DNA of 64,000 nt, from positions 62,001 through 126,000 of the forward strand of contig JAGVSM010000210.1 in assembly GCA_022494885.1 (NCBI GenBank), given 5' to 3'. The position numbers were made by a program, and so were the translations under genes. This DNA is from Micrasema longulum (Eukaryota; Arthropoda; Insecta; Trichoptera; Brachycentridae). Each line of letters begins with the position of its first letter. Within the stretch, counting starts at the first letter, position 1. Below are positions 1 through 10,992 of the stretch, in pieces. The notes under the pieces are model-generated. The model saw only the letters and a list, made by a program, of their open reading frames with translations, did not search any database and was not told where the DNA came from.

Positions 1-166
1 ATGCTCATGTGTGTATGTATGTGTATACATATATGCAAGCTCATCTGTGTATTTGTATGTATGTTTGTATATGTATGTGTATGTATGTACGTATGTATAT
101 ATGTATGTATGTATGTAGTTATATGGATGTGCGTGTGTATGTATATGTATGTATGTTGTATGTGTA
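1..166. repeat. GTAT/TATG microsatellite
   Basis: A run of imperfect four-base repeats (GTAT and its rotations, with TGTG variants) starts at the window edge. It keeps two frames open by chance and yields proteins made of Met, Cys, Tyr and Val, which are not real coding sequence. The repeat may continue left of the window. Confidence 0.9.
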
Positions 167-189
167 CATTTATAAACATTTTTATTTCT

Positions 190-415
190 TTTTTCATTGT
201 TTTATTTTAACTTACTATTTCTTCTTCTTTTCTTTCTTTTCTGTTTTCCCATCCTACTTCCTTTCACCCCTAGCGAACTGTACATTTTGTTTTTTAATAT
301 TTTTGTTCCTGTATAATACCCATAATTGGTCTTGTTATTTTTTGTTATTCTTTATGTATTGCTTATTACTATGATGTGTTGGTTTCAAAAATAAATAAAT
401 AAAAATAAAATAATC
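190..415 (+). mobile_element. Possible LINE 3' tail
   Basis: T-rich sequence with a short C-rich patch near 250 runs into an AAATAAATAAATAAA-type tail near 388-412. This resembles the 3' ends of the LINE copies elsewhere in the window (for example 62,221-62,558), but no coding sequence is attached, so the call is weak. Confidence 0.3.
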
Positions 416-621
416 AATTAAAGAATTAAAAAAATATGGATATTTAAACAAGGGATAAATGAATGTTATCGTTAAATTAGGCAATGACAAGTCATAAACC
501 CTATAAATTCTTAACCAGCGGCTTTTTTATTTTTTTCTGTAAAAACTTCTTTATTTCTATAAAAATCATATTCACACTCGAAATGCGGGTATATAAAATG
601 CAGCGTATCTGTTTAATAAAT

Positions 622-863
622 ATAAGATGATCAGCCTCACACTTCAGGTGCCAGTCCAGGAACGTGAAATATTGCAGTGTTTTGCAATATTTCATGTCAA
701 CCGTCCTAGAAATCGAACCTGGAGACTTCAGCATCGTACGTGAACGAGCCAACCACAATACCTCTGGGCGGACTTATCTCTATTCGATTCCCTTATTCGA
801 ATTTTTTACCTGAGAGTATCCCTCGAGTCGAAAGCACTCATCCAGGATTCTGGTTCTATTTCC
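622..863 (-). mobile_element. tRNA-derived SINE, family 1, with head block
   Basis: Read on the minus strand this copy has three parts: a head block (CCTGGACGAGTG-type start), a tRNA-like part with a pol III B-box-like GGTTCGATTTC, and a body with the family phrase GGACTGGCACCTGAAG. It is one of the three copies where the head block lies directly upstream of the tRNA-like region. The body contains a near-perfect hairpin at about 667-694 (arms GAAATATTGCA). It cannot be a tRNA gene because acceptor ends do not pair. Confidence 0.75.
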
Positions 864-867
864 TTCA

Positions 868-1440
868 TAGAAGCGTATTTTTTATCCGACTGGATAAAAA
901 TAAATACATACAAATGAAAATATATAATTTAATATAATCTAACCTCATAACTAAATACTGTAACATGAAAAACATTGTAAAATACGAAATTTGGAATTCG
1001 ATGTTGTTTTTTATTCAACACATTATTTTTTTTACGTATATTTTTTGTGATCTTTTCCTTTTTGTTTCTTTAAAAGATGATGTCAAAATACTTGCTAAAA
1101 GATGTGGAAATTGGCAACACGTCTAAGGTCATTAGACCTTTAAGGCGATTATTTCGTAAAAAAGGCAAATAAAGTTGAAGCACGAACGCGTCTTATTTGT
1201 TCGTCGAAATTTGACGACTTGAATTTAGATGTCCCAAAAAATTCCCCTTCTGTATTTGTTCACTTTCTGTATACTTATTTAGTGTAATGAAAAACAATTG
1301 TAAAAGTTTCAGAGTTATAATAAAAAGGGAAATGAACTCTTTGATATTCGAGTTCGATATTTTTTTTTTTATCTTTGTAATTTTTTCGTTTTGAAGTTTT
1401 ACTCATATAAGTAAGGCAAATTGAAACGGATAAAGTATTA
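868..1440. other. No gene recognised
   Basis: A+T-rich sequence without a long ORF or an RNA gene. The only structure noticed is a small inverted repeat near 1,125-1,142 (AAGGTC/GACCTT). Confidence 0.5.
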
Positions 1441-1735
1441 TTGAGGGGAGACCCTTAAGCCCACCATCCACCCGCAGCTGTTATAGAGACCTGACGGACT
1501 CTCTGCCAGCTGCGCATAGAGGAAAGTTATTATAAATATTCCTAAGGAATACAAACTCTATGCAGATTAAGGAGGGGGGAGGAGGACGTATGGACAGAGG
1601 CCAACACGTCGTCCCCACCCCTCAGAATCCCCTCAATGCCTCTGTTTTTTTTTATTCAAAAAAATATGTTAACAAACAATTTACATAAATAAACGTATCC
1701 AAATATGCAAAAACATTTTCTTAAAACTATACGAC
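1441..1735 (+). repeat. Dispersed repeat R1441, uninterrupted copy
   Basis: A G+C-richer block beginning TTGAGGGGAGACCC, with CAGCTGTTATAGAG and CAGCTGCGCATAGAGG, then a GGAGGAGGACGTATGGACA segment, ending ATCCCCTCAATGCCTCTG and a T-rich stretch. The start and the ATCCCCTCAAT near 1,630 are inverted copies of each other, as in a short terminal inverted repeat. Homology with 39,561-40,045 continues past that point into the T-rich flank. A minus-strand partial copy is at 62,905-63,025. The class is unknown; a small non-autonomous DNA transposon is possible. This copy serves as the empty-site reference for two insertions at 39.6-39.9 kb. Confidence 0.7.
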
Positions 1736-2775
1736 ATAGTATTAGCACGTATATCAGTTATTGACCTATAAATACACATAGACATCCCCTGAGGCTTCAA
1801 AAATGATGACGCTTAACTCATGCCCAAACTCTTAGTCATGCCCAACGCGCAATTACTCGTTCTTTGACCGCATGCCAGGCGAGACGTTTAGAATCATGAA
1901 AGCGTATAAAAAACTTTCGGATAAACACTTTTAAAGGGATTGTGTAACTTTTCATTGGTAAATATTTGTTCAAGAGTGATTAACAAAGCTTAAAACAATT
2001 AATATGCAAATAAAATTATTATTTTTTGTAAACGTCAAACTATGCTTAGCGGCGCAATTGCAAAGCTCTTTTTATCAACAGTGGTGCTCCAATCGGAATA
2101 CGTTTTAAAAAACATAATAAATATGACTGAATATTATTTTTGCGTTCTCTGAAATTCAGAGTAAAGAAATAAATGGCACGAAATAAAAAGAAATTTGAGG
2201 AAAAAATCTTATAAAAAATAAAGTTATTGTTAAGGTTAAAATATAAACTTTATTATGAATCAAAAATGAGTATCCTCCAATTTTTGGTAGCATATGCATG
2301 ATCGTTTAATGCATCTCTGGTATTCATAAACAAACTTAGTTACTATGGGTACATTTTTGTGTCACTACTTAAAAAAATATTTTACTAAATAAGGCGCGTC
2401 TATGTGTGTATGTCAGTGATATCAGCTAATGGTATTTATGAATATTTTGGATAATTAAATAATAGAAAAAGGACCGTCTAATATTTGTAAATTGTAACCG
2501 GGTTTTTATGAAAATGTAACCACCTTTTTCCAGAATGTCGGGTATACAATAAATTAATATAATCTCATTCACACCGACTGATTTGTGAATGGTCTTATTT
2601 TTTAATAAATATGAAAAGGGAAAAGTCTTTGAATAATATGCTTTTGGGTTCACTCTAGTGTATTTGACGCACGTTATATGCATTCGTCGGTTTAATAAAA
2701 AACGACATCGGTATCTCTATGTATTATGAAAATAGTGACAATGCTCTCGTCTGCGTCCAGGTGGATGGAGAAATA
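1736..2775. other. No gene recognised
   Basis: A+T-rich sequence. The longest minus-strand ORF (2,426-2,683, 85 codons) has low-complexity Ile/Tyr/Lys composition and no family resemblance I can name. Confidence 0.5.
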
Positions 2776-2960
2776 AAATCAAAATTCTGAACGAGTGTTT
2801 TCGACTCGATGGCTAATCACTGTAAAAATTCTGAAAAGGGAAATCGAGTGTAAAAAATTCGGCATCGTTGGCGCATTCGCCTACTACGCTAGGTCTAGGG
2901 TTTGATTTCAAGCAGAATAGACGTGAAGTATTTATTTTTATGGAATCTTAAAAATTTTAC
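2776..2960 (+). mobile_element. tRNA-derived SINE, family 1, with head block
   Basis: The head block (GAACGAGTGTTTTCGACTCG) is followed by a tRNA-like part. In that part GTTGGCGCATTCGCC stands for the A box and AGGGTTTGATTTC for a decayed B box, then comes the GAAGTATTTATTTTTA junction. The 3' body is missing. The order of blocks matches the minus-strand copy at 622-863 and the plus copy at 54,450. Confidence 0.65.
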
Positions 2961-3079
2961 ATCGATCGGTAAGGTGGTTGGTAGGTTTTCTCATTAATTA
3001 AAAAAAAAAACAGATATTTTTTTGATAATCATTGTTCAATAAGTCCACTTATATTCACTACATACTCTCGCATACACAC

Positions 3080-3360
3080 CATACTCACACACCCATACAC
3101 ATATACACTCACCCTCACACACCCCAAATATATATACTCATCCTCACTAACATGTACAATAGTAAAACGGATACACTAATTTTCTGTGACTAAAACTAGT
3201 ACTTAGAGTAAATATTATTATGTTATAATAAAAGTTATACTCATAATGTAATTGAGACACATTTAATGTACATATTTCTAGTGACATTTTTTAACCATTG
3301 TATAAATTCCATCGTGTGTTTTGTTTTTATAAGAAAAAAATAAATAATTATAATAATTAA
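3080..3360 (+). repeat. Dispersed repeat with CA-rich start, copy 1
   Basis: A CA/TA-rich microsatellite leads into a unique block (CACTAACATGTACAAT, GTTATAATAAAAGTTAT, ATAATGTAATTGAGACAC, CCATTGTATAAATTC) and ends in an A-rich tail. The same order occurs at 32,035-32,275. The A-rich tail suggests a retroposed 3' end, probably a LINE, but no coding part remains. Confidence 0.6.
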
Positions 3361-5090
3361 AAAAAGGAAAACCATTTATGACTGCAAAATTTTACTGTTC
3401 CAGGATTGGTATTTACTTTTTGAATACAAAGCCCTAGGCACCATCTGGTGCATATAGGGATGATGATGTCAATGCTTTCACTAAATTAAGCTTTTGTTTT
3501 TGATATGATAATAATAAAAACTTCTAGGTATTTAACTATTTTTTATAAATATTTATTTTCCTTTTCATGTTAATTTTTTTTTCTTATGCATATAAGTTAC
3601 CAATTAAAAATACTTTGTTCGTTTCCACTTATTTATTTGTCTAATTAGCGCTTTTACCCTTTAATGGGCATCTTTAGACTGATATTTATTTTACAGTGTA
3701 AGAATAATTTATATTAAACCAAATATTATTTTTATTGTAGGTACATTTAAAAAATAAGTCGAAATACGAGTAGAAAGAGAAGACTAGATAGGAAGCTGAG
3801 GAATATATTTCATATATCAGAATATAATTTTAATTTCTTGAAAATCCTTTTTCATTTTATGAATGTAGGCATGTTTAAGAATCTGTTTTCATATTTCTTT
3901 TGAATTTTTACACAACAATCGATGTGAAAGTATGTACTATTATGTATAAAATAAATAATACACTGACACTCCGGAACGTGCCTGGGGGCCAGTGGAGTGG
4001 CTACATCCATAAATAAAACGAAAATTATATCGAATGTACCTATTGTATACACATTTTCTTTTGTTAACTATGTGTTTGTACTGTATATTAGATTAAATAA
4101 TTAAATCAATAAAAAAAGTTAATAATAAAGATACATATGTTATATTTAAATGAAACTGAGTGGGACAAATTTTGAAAACATGTGTTGGTGGTGTTCTGAG
4201 AAAGACTATATTATTATATGGAAATATTTATTGTTTCATTACAATGTACTGAGTCAAACCAAATAGGCTAGCAAGAGTGAAATTATAAATTCTATCTGCT
4301 GATTTAATAAAAGTGCATAATTATTTTTTATCCAATTAATTTCCAAAATTTCTAATCCATCTTACTTTAGACCTTTATGTCCTACATGTAAATTTTGCTT
4401 CGTCAAAATTGTGTTTTGATTTCTTTAAATGTGATGCGTAGTTTGGTTTATCGTTATTAAATCTCTGTGAAGGTCGATGTTCTTTCTTTGCTCTCCCGCC
4501 ATTTTCTATATGAACAAAAACATGTTCATTTATATATATATATTTCGATTTTCTTTTCAATTTTTTGCCCTGAGCTTTACTTTTAATTTATGTTTGGGCC
4601 AAAGATATTTTATTTTGAAACGAAACGAAAAAATACATTTTTAAAACCTTTGTTTTATTTTACTGCTAATATTTTCAATATAATTTAATTTTTCCCATTT
4701 TTTATTTTTATTATTATCGATAAATGTGAGTCCTGCACATGATTAAGATATTGTATTTTTCTTATGTTTTTTACGTCTTTGTTTATTTTTGCAAAACGTT
4801 TTTTTAATTGTCTATTTGCTTTTCATTATATTTTTTACGGTTCTAAGTGATTGAAGTCTTTCTAAAATCATTATATCTTTCTTTAATCGCCTCCTCTCTC
4901 AATACTTCCTCTAAGCCCCGTAATGTTATCTTCAATTGTTTTTTTTTAAATTATTATTTTTCTGAATTAAAATGCGTATATTGGTATGAAACTTTGAAGT
5001 ACCTTCTATGTAAATCTGTAATTGAACACGTTTCAAAAACAAAATAAAAAATTCGATAACAAAAAACAAAAAACACTTATTTTACTTTGC
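3361..5090. other. No gene recognised
   Basis: A+T-rich sequence with only short chance ORFs (66, 61 and 66 codons). No splice-bounded coding segment, RNA gene or repeat boundary was recognised. Confidence 0.5.
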
Positions 5091-5094
5091 AGAC

Positions 5095-5190
5095 AATAGG
5101 AAAATATCACATACTACTAATACCGATAAAAGTATGTGAAATAGATTAAGAAAAAATAATTATATAAAAAAATCAATGTGGAAATTGAGA
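5095..5190 (+). repeat. Dispersed repeat, copy 1 (with 24,950-25,045)
   Basis: The phrases GGAAAATATCACATACTA, AATACCGATAAAA, ATGTGAAAT and AATCAAT recur in the same order at 24,950-25,045. The class is unknown. At 25,045 the second copy stops where a Helitron begins. Confidence 0.5.
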
Positions 5191-5316
5191 AGAAACGTTT
5201 TCGTACATAACCTTTAAAATAAAATTGTTTAAAAATATGTCTCCACAAAAACACAATATATTTGACCTTGACAATGAGGAATTTTCCAAAATCACTCGCA
5301 AACGAGTGGAGACGTA

Positions 5317-5319
<3 letters not shown>

Positions 5320-5350
<31 letters not shown>
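5320..5350. repeat. Poly(A) tract
   Basis: About 30 consecutive A residues after TATATA. In the minus-strand frame it gives a polyphenylalanine run, which is not a real protein. It could be the tail of a retroposed sequence on the plus strand. Confidence 0.85.
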
Positions 5351-5352
<2 letters not shown>

Positions 5353-5640
5353 AGGAATTTCAGCCCTACGGGAAATTGGATACAAAAAATGTTTTCTTAC
5401 GCAAAAATGAAATCATTAAATTATACGGCAAATAAAGCATCGTGAAAATGTACGAAAAAATATTTTATCAACAACAAACTACTTTGAACGACGTCACTAG
5501 TTCATATGAATCAACCAATGATAAGAGAACAGGAGAAGATATCTGGTTTACTGACCTTCTACGGATTAATCGGCAGAACTAACCGAGAAGAAGCGGAAGA
5601 GAACTTGAGACGTCACTTGTGGAGTAATTTCAGAAATAGA
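5350..5640 (+). repeat. Dispersed repeat with ACGTCACTAGTTC core, copy 1
   Basis: Shares GGGAAATTGGATA, ATTAAATTATACGGCAAA, GAAAATGTACGAAAAAA, GACGTCACTAGTTCATATG and ACCGAGAA..AAGCG..AGAGAAC with 50,525-50,800 in the same order. Neither copy has a clear ORF. It is probably a non-autonomous mobile element of unknown class. Confidence 0.6.
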
Positions 5641-5704
5641 AAACCTTTACATAAAAAATAGTATATTGGTAAATATTTTAAAGGTATAAATATAATAACT
5701 TTGT

Positions 5705-5835
5705 TTTGCGTGTAGTTGCCGAAACTAGTCGGTTGTGAGAACAAAAAGTGGTGAATAAAACAAAATTGTTTTATTTATACTTCTAAAATATAACAATGAA
5801 CCACAAATTTAGTGCTACAAATATCGAACATTTTA
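5705..5835 (+). mobile_element. PLE 3' end, truncated copy
   Basis: Begins inside the PLE-type motif (GTTGCCGAAACTAGTCGG) and continues AAAAGTGGTGAATAAA, then AAAATATAACAATGA and TTAGTGCTACAAATA. The last parts match 31,248-31,385 closely. The 5' half of the ribozyme-like core (CUGA side) is missing here, so this copy could not fold into it. Confidence 0.55.
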
Positions 5836-6312
5836 AAATTTACGAGGTGTTGTTGGAAACACGATTTGACTTTTCTTCATAAAACATATTTTCGTGTTTT
5901 CTCCCTGGATTGTGGAACTAAAGCAGTGAGTTTTACATTTATAGAGTTTAAAAAAAAATCATAGTGCTAATACGAGACATATTTTTTTTATAACATTTTT
6001 TGGACTTAATTTAATAGTCCATTAACAAATATACACATTTTTTAAAAACCATTGAACTTCCTTATTGTAACGTAAAAAAATGTGACGATGCTTTATTTAA
6101 ATTTAAACGGTTTCAAACTAGGTTCAAAATTTAACGAAACCGTGACGTATTATGGGCGTGGCCAATGCATTGAACCGCTTTCGGGGAGTTTTAAATTATA
6201 ATTTAAAATATGTATTTCATGATACTAATAAGTTTAAAAAAAACCATTCTGTATGGTATTTCATGTATTCTTATTAATTTAAAATGGTAAAAATGTAAAC
6301 TTGATATTTCCC
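5836..6312. other. No gene recognised
   Basis: A+T-rich; nothing recognised beyond simple A and T runs. Confidence 0.5.
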
Positions 6313-6449
6313 GATTGAAGATAACTTGTTAATATCGTTGTAATCAGAGCCCTAGACCCGTGGAGTGAGCATTGGCAAAACGTGAAGTTATTATTGGTTT
6401 GGTTTTATGTAGACCAGGGCCTCGATTACAATGGGACATTATCTTCGAC
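6313..6449. repeat. Inverted repeat with about 40-base imperfect arms
   Basis: The left arm (6,313-6,357; GAAGATAA, TTGTAATCAGAGCCCTAGAC) is inverted at 6,411-6,449 (AGACCAGGGCCTCGATTACA, TTATCTTCGAC). The spacer is about 55 bases. A further inverted piece, CATTGTAATCTGGCCCC, is at 6,635-6,652. It could be a foldback DNA element or MITE. No target duplication was identified. Confidence 0.55.
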
Positions 6450-6699
6450 TGTCTATAAAGAAAAATCAATAGTTGTGTACGAACATGAGTGTAATTGCAT
6501 TATCATTTACAGTGTTTTCATTGGTAACCTATAATTAAACATGTTTAAAAGAAAAAAAAATGTTCATATTCTGCTTTTCATACAGAAAACCTAATTTTAC
6601 TTTTAAGATAAACTTAAAGATAAATGCTAACTTCCCATTGTAATCTGGCCCCAGTCATTCTCGATGTGGTCTATATTGACCTTCAAGGGTCTACCACAA

Positions 6700-7888
6700 C
6701 CCGCAAGGAGTCTATAATTATATGTTTATTTAATATAATTATTTGGTAGGCTATTCGCTTTGTGGCCGCAGAACGTGTACCTTGTAATACCTTGCACATT
6801 TGATACCATTAGCTCCGAGTTAGATATAATAAAAGCCTCAACAGCAGTGGTAATTTTGTAGATTTAAAAATCTTTAACCCTATAAAAGTGAGTAGTTCTG
6901 CGCCAGCTTGAAAAACACGTTTTAAGTTAATTTCTTTTTTTTAAATGTGAAAGTAGGGGAAGTTTAACTCAAAGGGGAATCTACACAAAACAGAAAAAAT
7001 CGACAAGGGGTCTACGAGACAAAAAAGTTTTTGGACCTCAGATGTAGACAAATAATTCAAAATACTTTTTCTAAAACAAGAACGTCTGTACTACATTAAA
7101 TTGGTTAAAAAATTCATCCCTTTTATAATTGTTTTAATTAATAACCTGCACTCTGGTTGTGTTGGGAATAATTTTCCTTTCACAGTCAGCACTCGGTGTT
7201 CGGGTGATAAAAAAAGAACGTATTGTGCACGAAGGTATACATACGGTTTTACTGTTCAAGGGACATTGTGTTTACTTTTAATTGCCCATCCTTTGTTAGG
7301 TAAATACTGACACGCTCAAAATTACTACACGGCCAATCAGCAAAGCTATGCAGTATATTTGAAACTGTAATAAACATTCTGCTATAGTAAAATATTTTTT
7401 GCTTCTAAATTTACTGCAACAAAGAGACAAAACATATTTAAGTCTCGGCATTTACAAAGCTCTTATAAAAAACATTATTGGCTGATTCAGTGGCCATTTT
7501 ACGCATTATTCTAATCAAACTTTAAAACAACAATAAAATTTCAAGGACGCGTGACTAGAAGGCAAAACCCGAATGAGCGCTGAGCCGCCCGCGCTATTTG
7601 CATTATATATTAAAATGTTAGTGGTTATACATTATTATATTATTTCATTTAAATACATACCGTGGTAACATTCAAACATTTTTTCTATGTTTAAATATCA
7701 AAATTTCCTCAACTCTTCTATCTGTTGACTTTAAAGTTACCTAGTAGGTTAAATAATTTAAATAATTCGATAAACTTCATAGGGAGTGAAATCCACCTTA
7801 TCTACAAACATTTGAACATAATAAAAGCACTGTTGATTAATATTTGCTTTCCTGAAAAACATTAGATTTTTAGATAAAACTAAAAATA
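6700..7888. other. No gene recognised
   Basis: A+T-rich. The 69-codon plus-strand ORF at 7,101-7,310 has no recognisable family. Confidence 0.5.
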
Positions 7889-8848
7889 ATGGGTTGGGGA
7901 AAAGAGTATTTCGTATTTCACGCCCTTTTTTTCAACCAAGTATATCTCAATAAATAAAACATATCTGTTTTTATTTTTTTACTATGACTTTAAATATATT
8001 TCTTACTATGTATTCTGTTTTTATTTCGCATTTTACTGAGTTTTAAAATATTTTTAAATACATTAAAAATATTTTTAATGTTTTTTAATATGTTTTCACT
8101 ACATTTAGTACTTTGTTTTTACTATATTTTTGCTTCGTTTTTTTTACTACATTTTTACTATGTTTTTACTACATTTTTACTATGTTTTTACTACATTTTT
8201 TACCATGTTTTTACTCCATTTTTTACTTTGTTTTTCACTTTGTCCTCTATCTTTATAACTGTTTCTATATGTTGATTAATGTTTTTTTATTTTTTTTTGT
8301 CTGTCGTAGAGCGGGATAAAAATAACCCTATTTAGGCAGTCAAAGCAACTTTGTACAAATTATAATTTTGTGTATGAAATTTTGCCCTCTACTATGAACA
8401 ATTTGACCGTTTGAAGCTGGCGATCGAACAGAAATGGCCAGCATTAGTTAATAGAAGAGGAATCGCGTTTCATCAGGACAACGCTAGGCCGCACACATCT
8501 ATGATGACGCATTAGAAGCTCCGAGAGCTCGGATGGGAAGTTCTTATGCATCCACCTTTTAGTCTGGACCTTGCACCAAGTGATTACTACCTGTTCCTGT
8601 CTATGACCAACGCGCTTGGGGGTACAAATTTGGCTTCAATAGAGGCCTGTGAAAATTGGTTGTCCGAGTTTTTTTGGAAATAGGGACAAGGGCTTCTACG
8701 AAAGGGGCATTGTGAAGTCAGATTCTCATTTGCAACAATTTTTATCGAACAGAACGGCGTTATTTGACTTAAATCAAATGATTGGAACTTTTTTAAGAAA
8801 ACATAAAAATATAGCAAATTTACGAAATTGCCTTTTCCCCAACCTAAT
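7889..8848 (+). pseudogene. Mariner transposon, internally altered and inactivated
   Basis: Tc1/mariner DNA transposon. The 5' terminal repeat GGGTTGGGGAAAAGAGTATT (7,891) is inverted at the 3' end (CCTTTTCCCCAACCTA, 8,831-8,846). From about 8,390 the sequence encodes the C-terminal half of a mariner transposase: the HQDNARPHTS block with the second catalytic Asp, then LAPSDYYLF with the third Asp, as in the D,D34D family. A stop interrupts between them, another follows at LSEFFWK. The N-terminal half is replaced by T-rich tandem repeat (8,100-8,230). The span of about 960 bases is short for an intact mariner of about 1.3 kb. It cannot encode active transposase. Confidence 0.88.
8100..8235. 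repeat. Tandem repeat inside the mariner
   Basis: Units of TACTACATTTTTACTATGTTTT are repeated several times with decay. Two overlapping ORFs made of Phe/Tyr/Leu (8,078-8,319) come from this repeat and are not genes. Confidence 0.8.
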
Positions 8849-9092
8849 TTTATGTGGGTATTTATTTATTTCCTTAAGTTAGTTTATATTTCATTTTGTT
8901 TTTTTCGTAGGACGTAGGACACAAACATCACTCTGTAAGATTTAAAATTTACACTAAAAATGCATTATGTAACTTTATGTACATCTCCCCTCCCCTCTTT
9001 AATCTCTCTTCATGCATCCTTGTCCTAATCCCACCCAATTTACAATAACTTAATGTTCTTAAAAAAAATCTATATTCATTGATTATTAAATA

Positions 9093-9850
9093 ATATATTT
9101 ATTTATTTAACTTTTTGTACATAATGTTATTTGTACATTGGCGGGCTTATTGCCAAATGGCAATTTCTTCCAACAAATAAAACAAAAGTTTTATTTTTAT
9201 AATTCAAGTTACAGAACATATTCAATAGAAAAAAAAAGATTAAAAAGCTTAAAATATATAAAAATAGAAATAAACGTTTACCTTAAATCTAAACTATTAC
9301 TCAATGAGAAAAAGGAAAAAAAAAGAAAGAGGAAAAAGAGATAATGCAGTAACATCTTTGATGGTGGATGGAAGATGATTCCATAGTCGAGCCGCATGGA
9401 CACTATATGAGTAAGAGAAGAAAGAGGAATTGTGGATGGGTATTAAGAGAGTGCCTTGAGAATTAGAACGAAGAGGTAAACCATGAACTGATAAGCGTTG
9501 AAATTTTTCACGCAGGTATATAGGAGAGTTAGGACTATGAAGTACATTGAACAGAAATGAGAGGGAGTGATAGTCTCTCCGCTGTCTAATTTTGAGCCAT
9601 TTCAGTTGCCTACGATAATCAGAAATGTGGTCATATTTTCTAAGACCAAAAATGTACCTTATGCATGTATTCTGAAGTCGTTCAAGTTTATCGAGTTGTT
9701 CACAGCTTAAATCAGTCATGGAAACATCAGCGTAATCTAGAATGGGTAGTAGTAATGCTTGTACAAGGGTGCATTTAGTATTAATGGGTAAGAATTTTCG
9801 CAACCTTCTAAGTGAGTGTAGACTGAAAAATATTTTGCCGCTTAATTCAT
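9093..9850 (-). pseudogene. LINE 3' end with RT C-terminal domain (Jockey/CR1-like)
   Basis: The minus strand carries an open frame from about 9,850 down to 9,297. The ATG-started part is 168 codons. It is the region downstream of the reverse transcriptase: LVQALLLPILDYADV, LDKLERLQNTCIRYIFG, LRSNSQGTLL and ARLWNHLPSTIKD. Those blocks are typical of the end of ORF2 in Jockey/CR1-type non-LTR elements. It is followed by a 3' UTR containing TTGCCATTTGGCAATAAG and an A/T-rich tail that ends near 9,093. Catalytic RT motifs and endonuclease are absent (5'-truncated). The frame is intact, so the insertion is relatively young. A near-identical tail is at 29,068-29,702, a third at 19,085-19,200. Confidence 0.85.
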
Positions 9851-10317
9851 TAGTATGAGCTATGAGAAAATAACATTTTTATATGTAAAAACCTATTTGT
9901 ATTATATTTTCTTTACTAACTTTGTAAATAAAATATTCAAAATACTATTTTATACAATTAGTTGTTTATTTATTCACAATCGTACTATCTGAAATCGGAA
10001 ACATAATGGTTAAATATTTTATATTCACCATATGTTTGGTGAAACTCAATTCCAGTTCTTTGAAACAGTATACCTGCGCTGTACATTATTGTACCCAAAC
10101 TGCCCTTCCCTTTGTGCTTCTGATCAATTTTATCACCTGTTACATTATCAAAGTTGCCGTACGTATCAACTTCTACAAACGTACATACATATACACGTAG
10201 TTATTCAGAAAGCAGCCAGCCACGGTTGTTGTTCATAGAGTCTTTATTCAATAAATTACACACATTATTACAATATTAATACATTATGAAGAAAACAAAT
10301 TATTAAAACATATCTTA
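9851..10317. other. No gene recognised
   Basis: Two overlapping 64-68 codon ORFs at 10,006-10,238 have no recognisable family. The segment AGAAAGCAGCCAGCCAC near 10,208 is a fragment of the repeat described at 62,120-62,720. Confidence 0.45.
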
Positions 10318-10955
10318 TTTTATTTTATTTTTATTTTATTTTTATTTTATTGAAATAAACGGCACTTTTTGCCTTTTACTTATAAGTTACAAATACAATT
10401 AAATATACATACATGTAAGCATAATTATAAGTAATACAGAGCATTTAAAACAATATTATTAATTTAGAAAGTCTAAGAAATATAAACTATTTAAAAGAAT
10501 AAAATATTACCAGTTATAGAATTATCGATAAAAAATGATGATTTGGTATTAGAAATACTTTGAACCAGTTAAAAAAATAACTAAGAAGTAAATTTTGAAT
10601 AACATTTAAAAAAATATATATACATGTATTATTATTGAAAACTAATATTTAGGTAAATAGTATATGTTTATGTTTAAAAATATATAATGATGTAAAAAAA
10701 ATGATAAGGAGAAATATTTTTTACTTATAAATTAATTAAGAAAAGAAACGAAAAAGGAAAAAAAAAACACTAATAAAGAAGTTTAAAACAAATTTTTAAC
10801 AAAAGTAACAAATAGTTACCTAGAACTATTACCAATAAAATAAAGAAGAAGAGCCGTTCTATATGTAATAAATTTCATGTGAAATGATTCACCAATGTCC
10901 TGGTACTTATTGCCTAGAGAGTGAAGTCTATTGATGACTGCATTTTTTCCCAATA
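10318..10955 (-). pseudogene. LINE 3' end, old copy
   Basis: The 3' boundary is an AAATAAAATAAAAATAAAAT tail (minus strand, 10,318-10,350) after AAGTGCCGTTTATTTC. At the 5' side (10,800-10,955) the minus strand reads NRLHSLGNKYQDIGESFH followed by ALLLYFIGNSS and a stop. This aligns by eye with RLHRLGNTYGTAADILS in the LINE at 30,455-31,235, so both belong to one clade. It is heavily 5'-truncated. Confidence 0.65.
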
Positions 10956-10992
10956 AACTATGTTATATCTTGTCCCAATAAACTATGTTATC
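10951..10992. repeat. 24-base tandem duplication
   Basis: CCCAATAAACTATGTTAT occurs at 10,951 and again at 10,975, separated by ATCTTGT. It sits exactly at the junction between the LINE remnant and the PLE foldback. It could be a target duplication left by insertion or excision, or a local slippage product. Confidence 0.7.

Noticed and set aside
1..374. Two overlapping plus-strand ORFs of 69 and 121 codons
   Set aside because: They are translations of the GTAT microsatellite and a T-rich flank; the residues are almost only Met, Cys, Tyr, Val and Phe.
8128..8215. CRISPR-like array
   Set aside because: The units are adjacent tandem repeats with no unique spacers, in a eukaryotic transposon.
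8078..8319. Two overlapping ORFs rich in Phe and Tyr
   Set aside because: They come from the tandem repeat inside the mariner and have no independent support.
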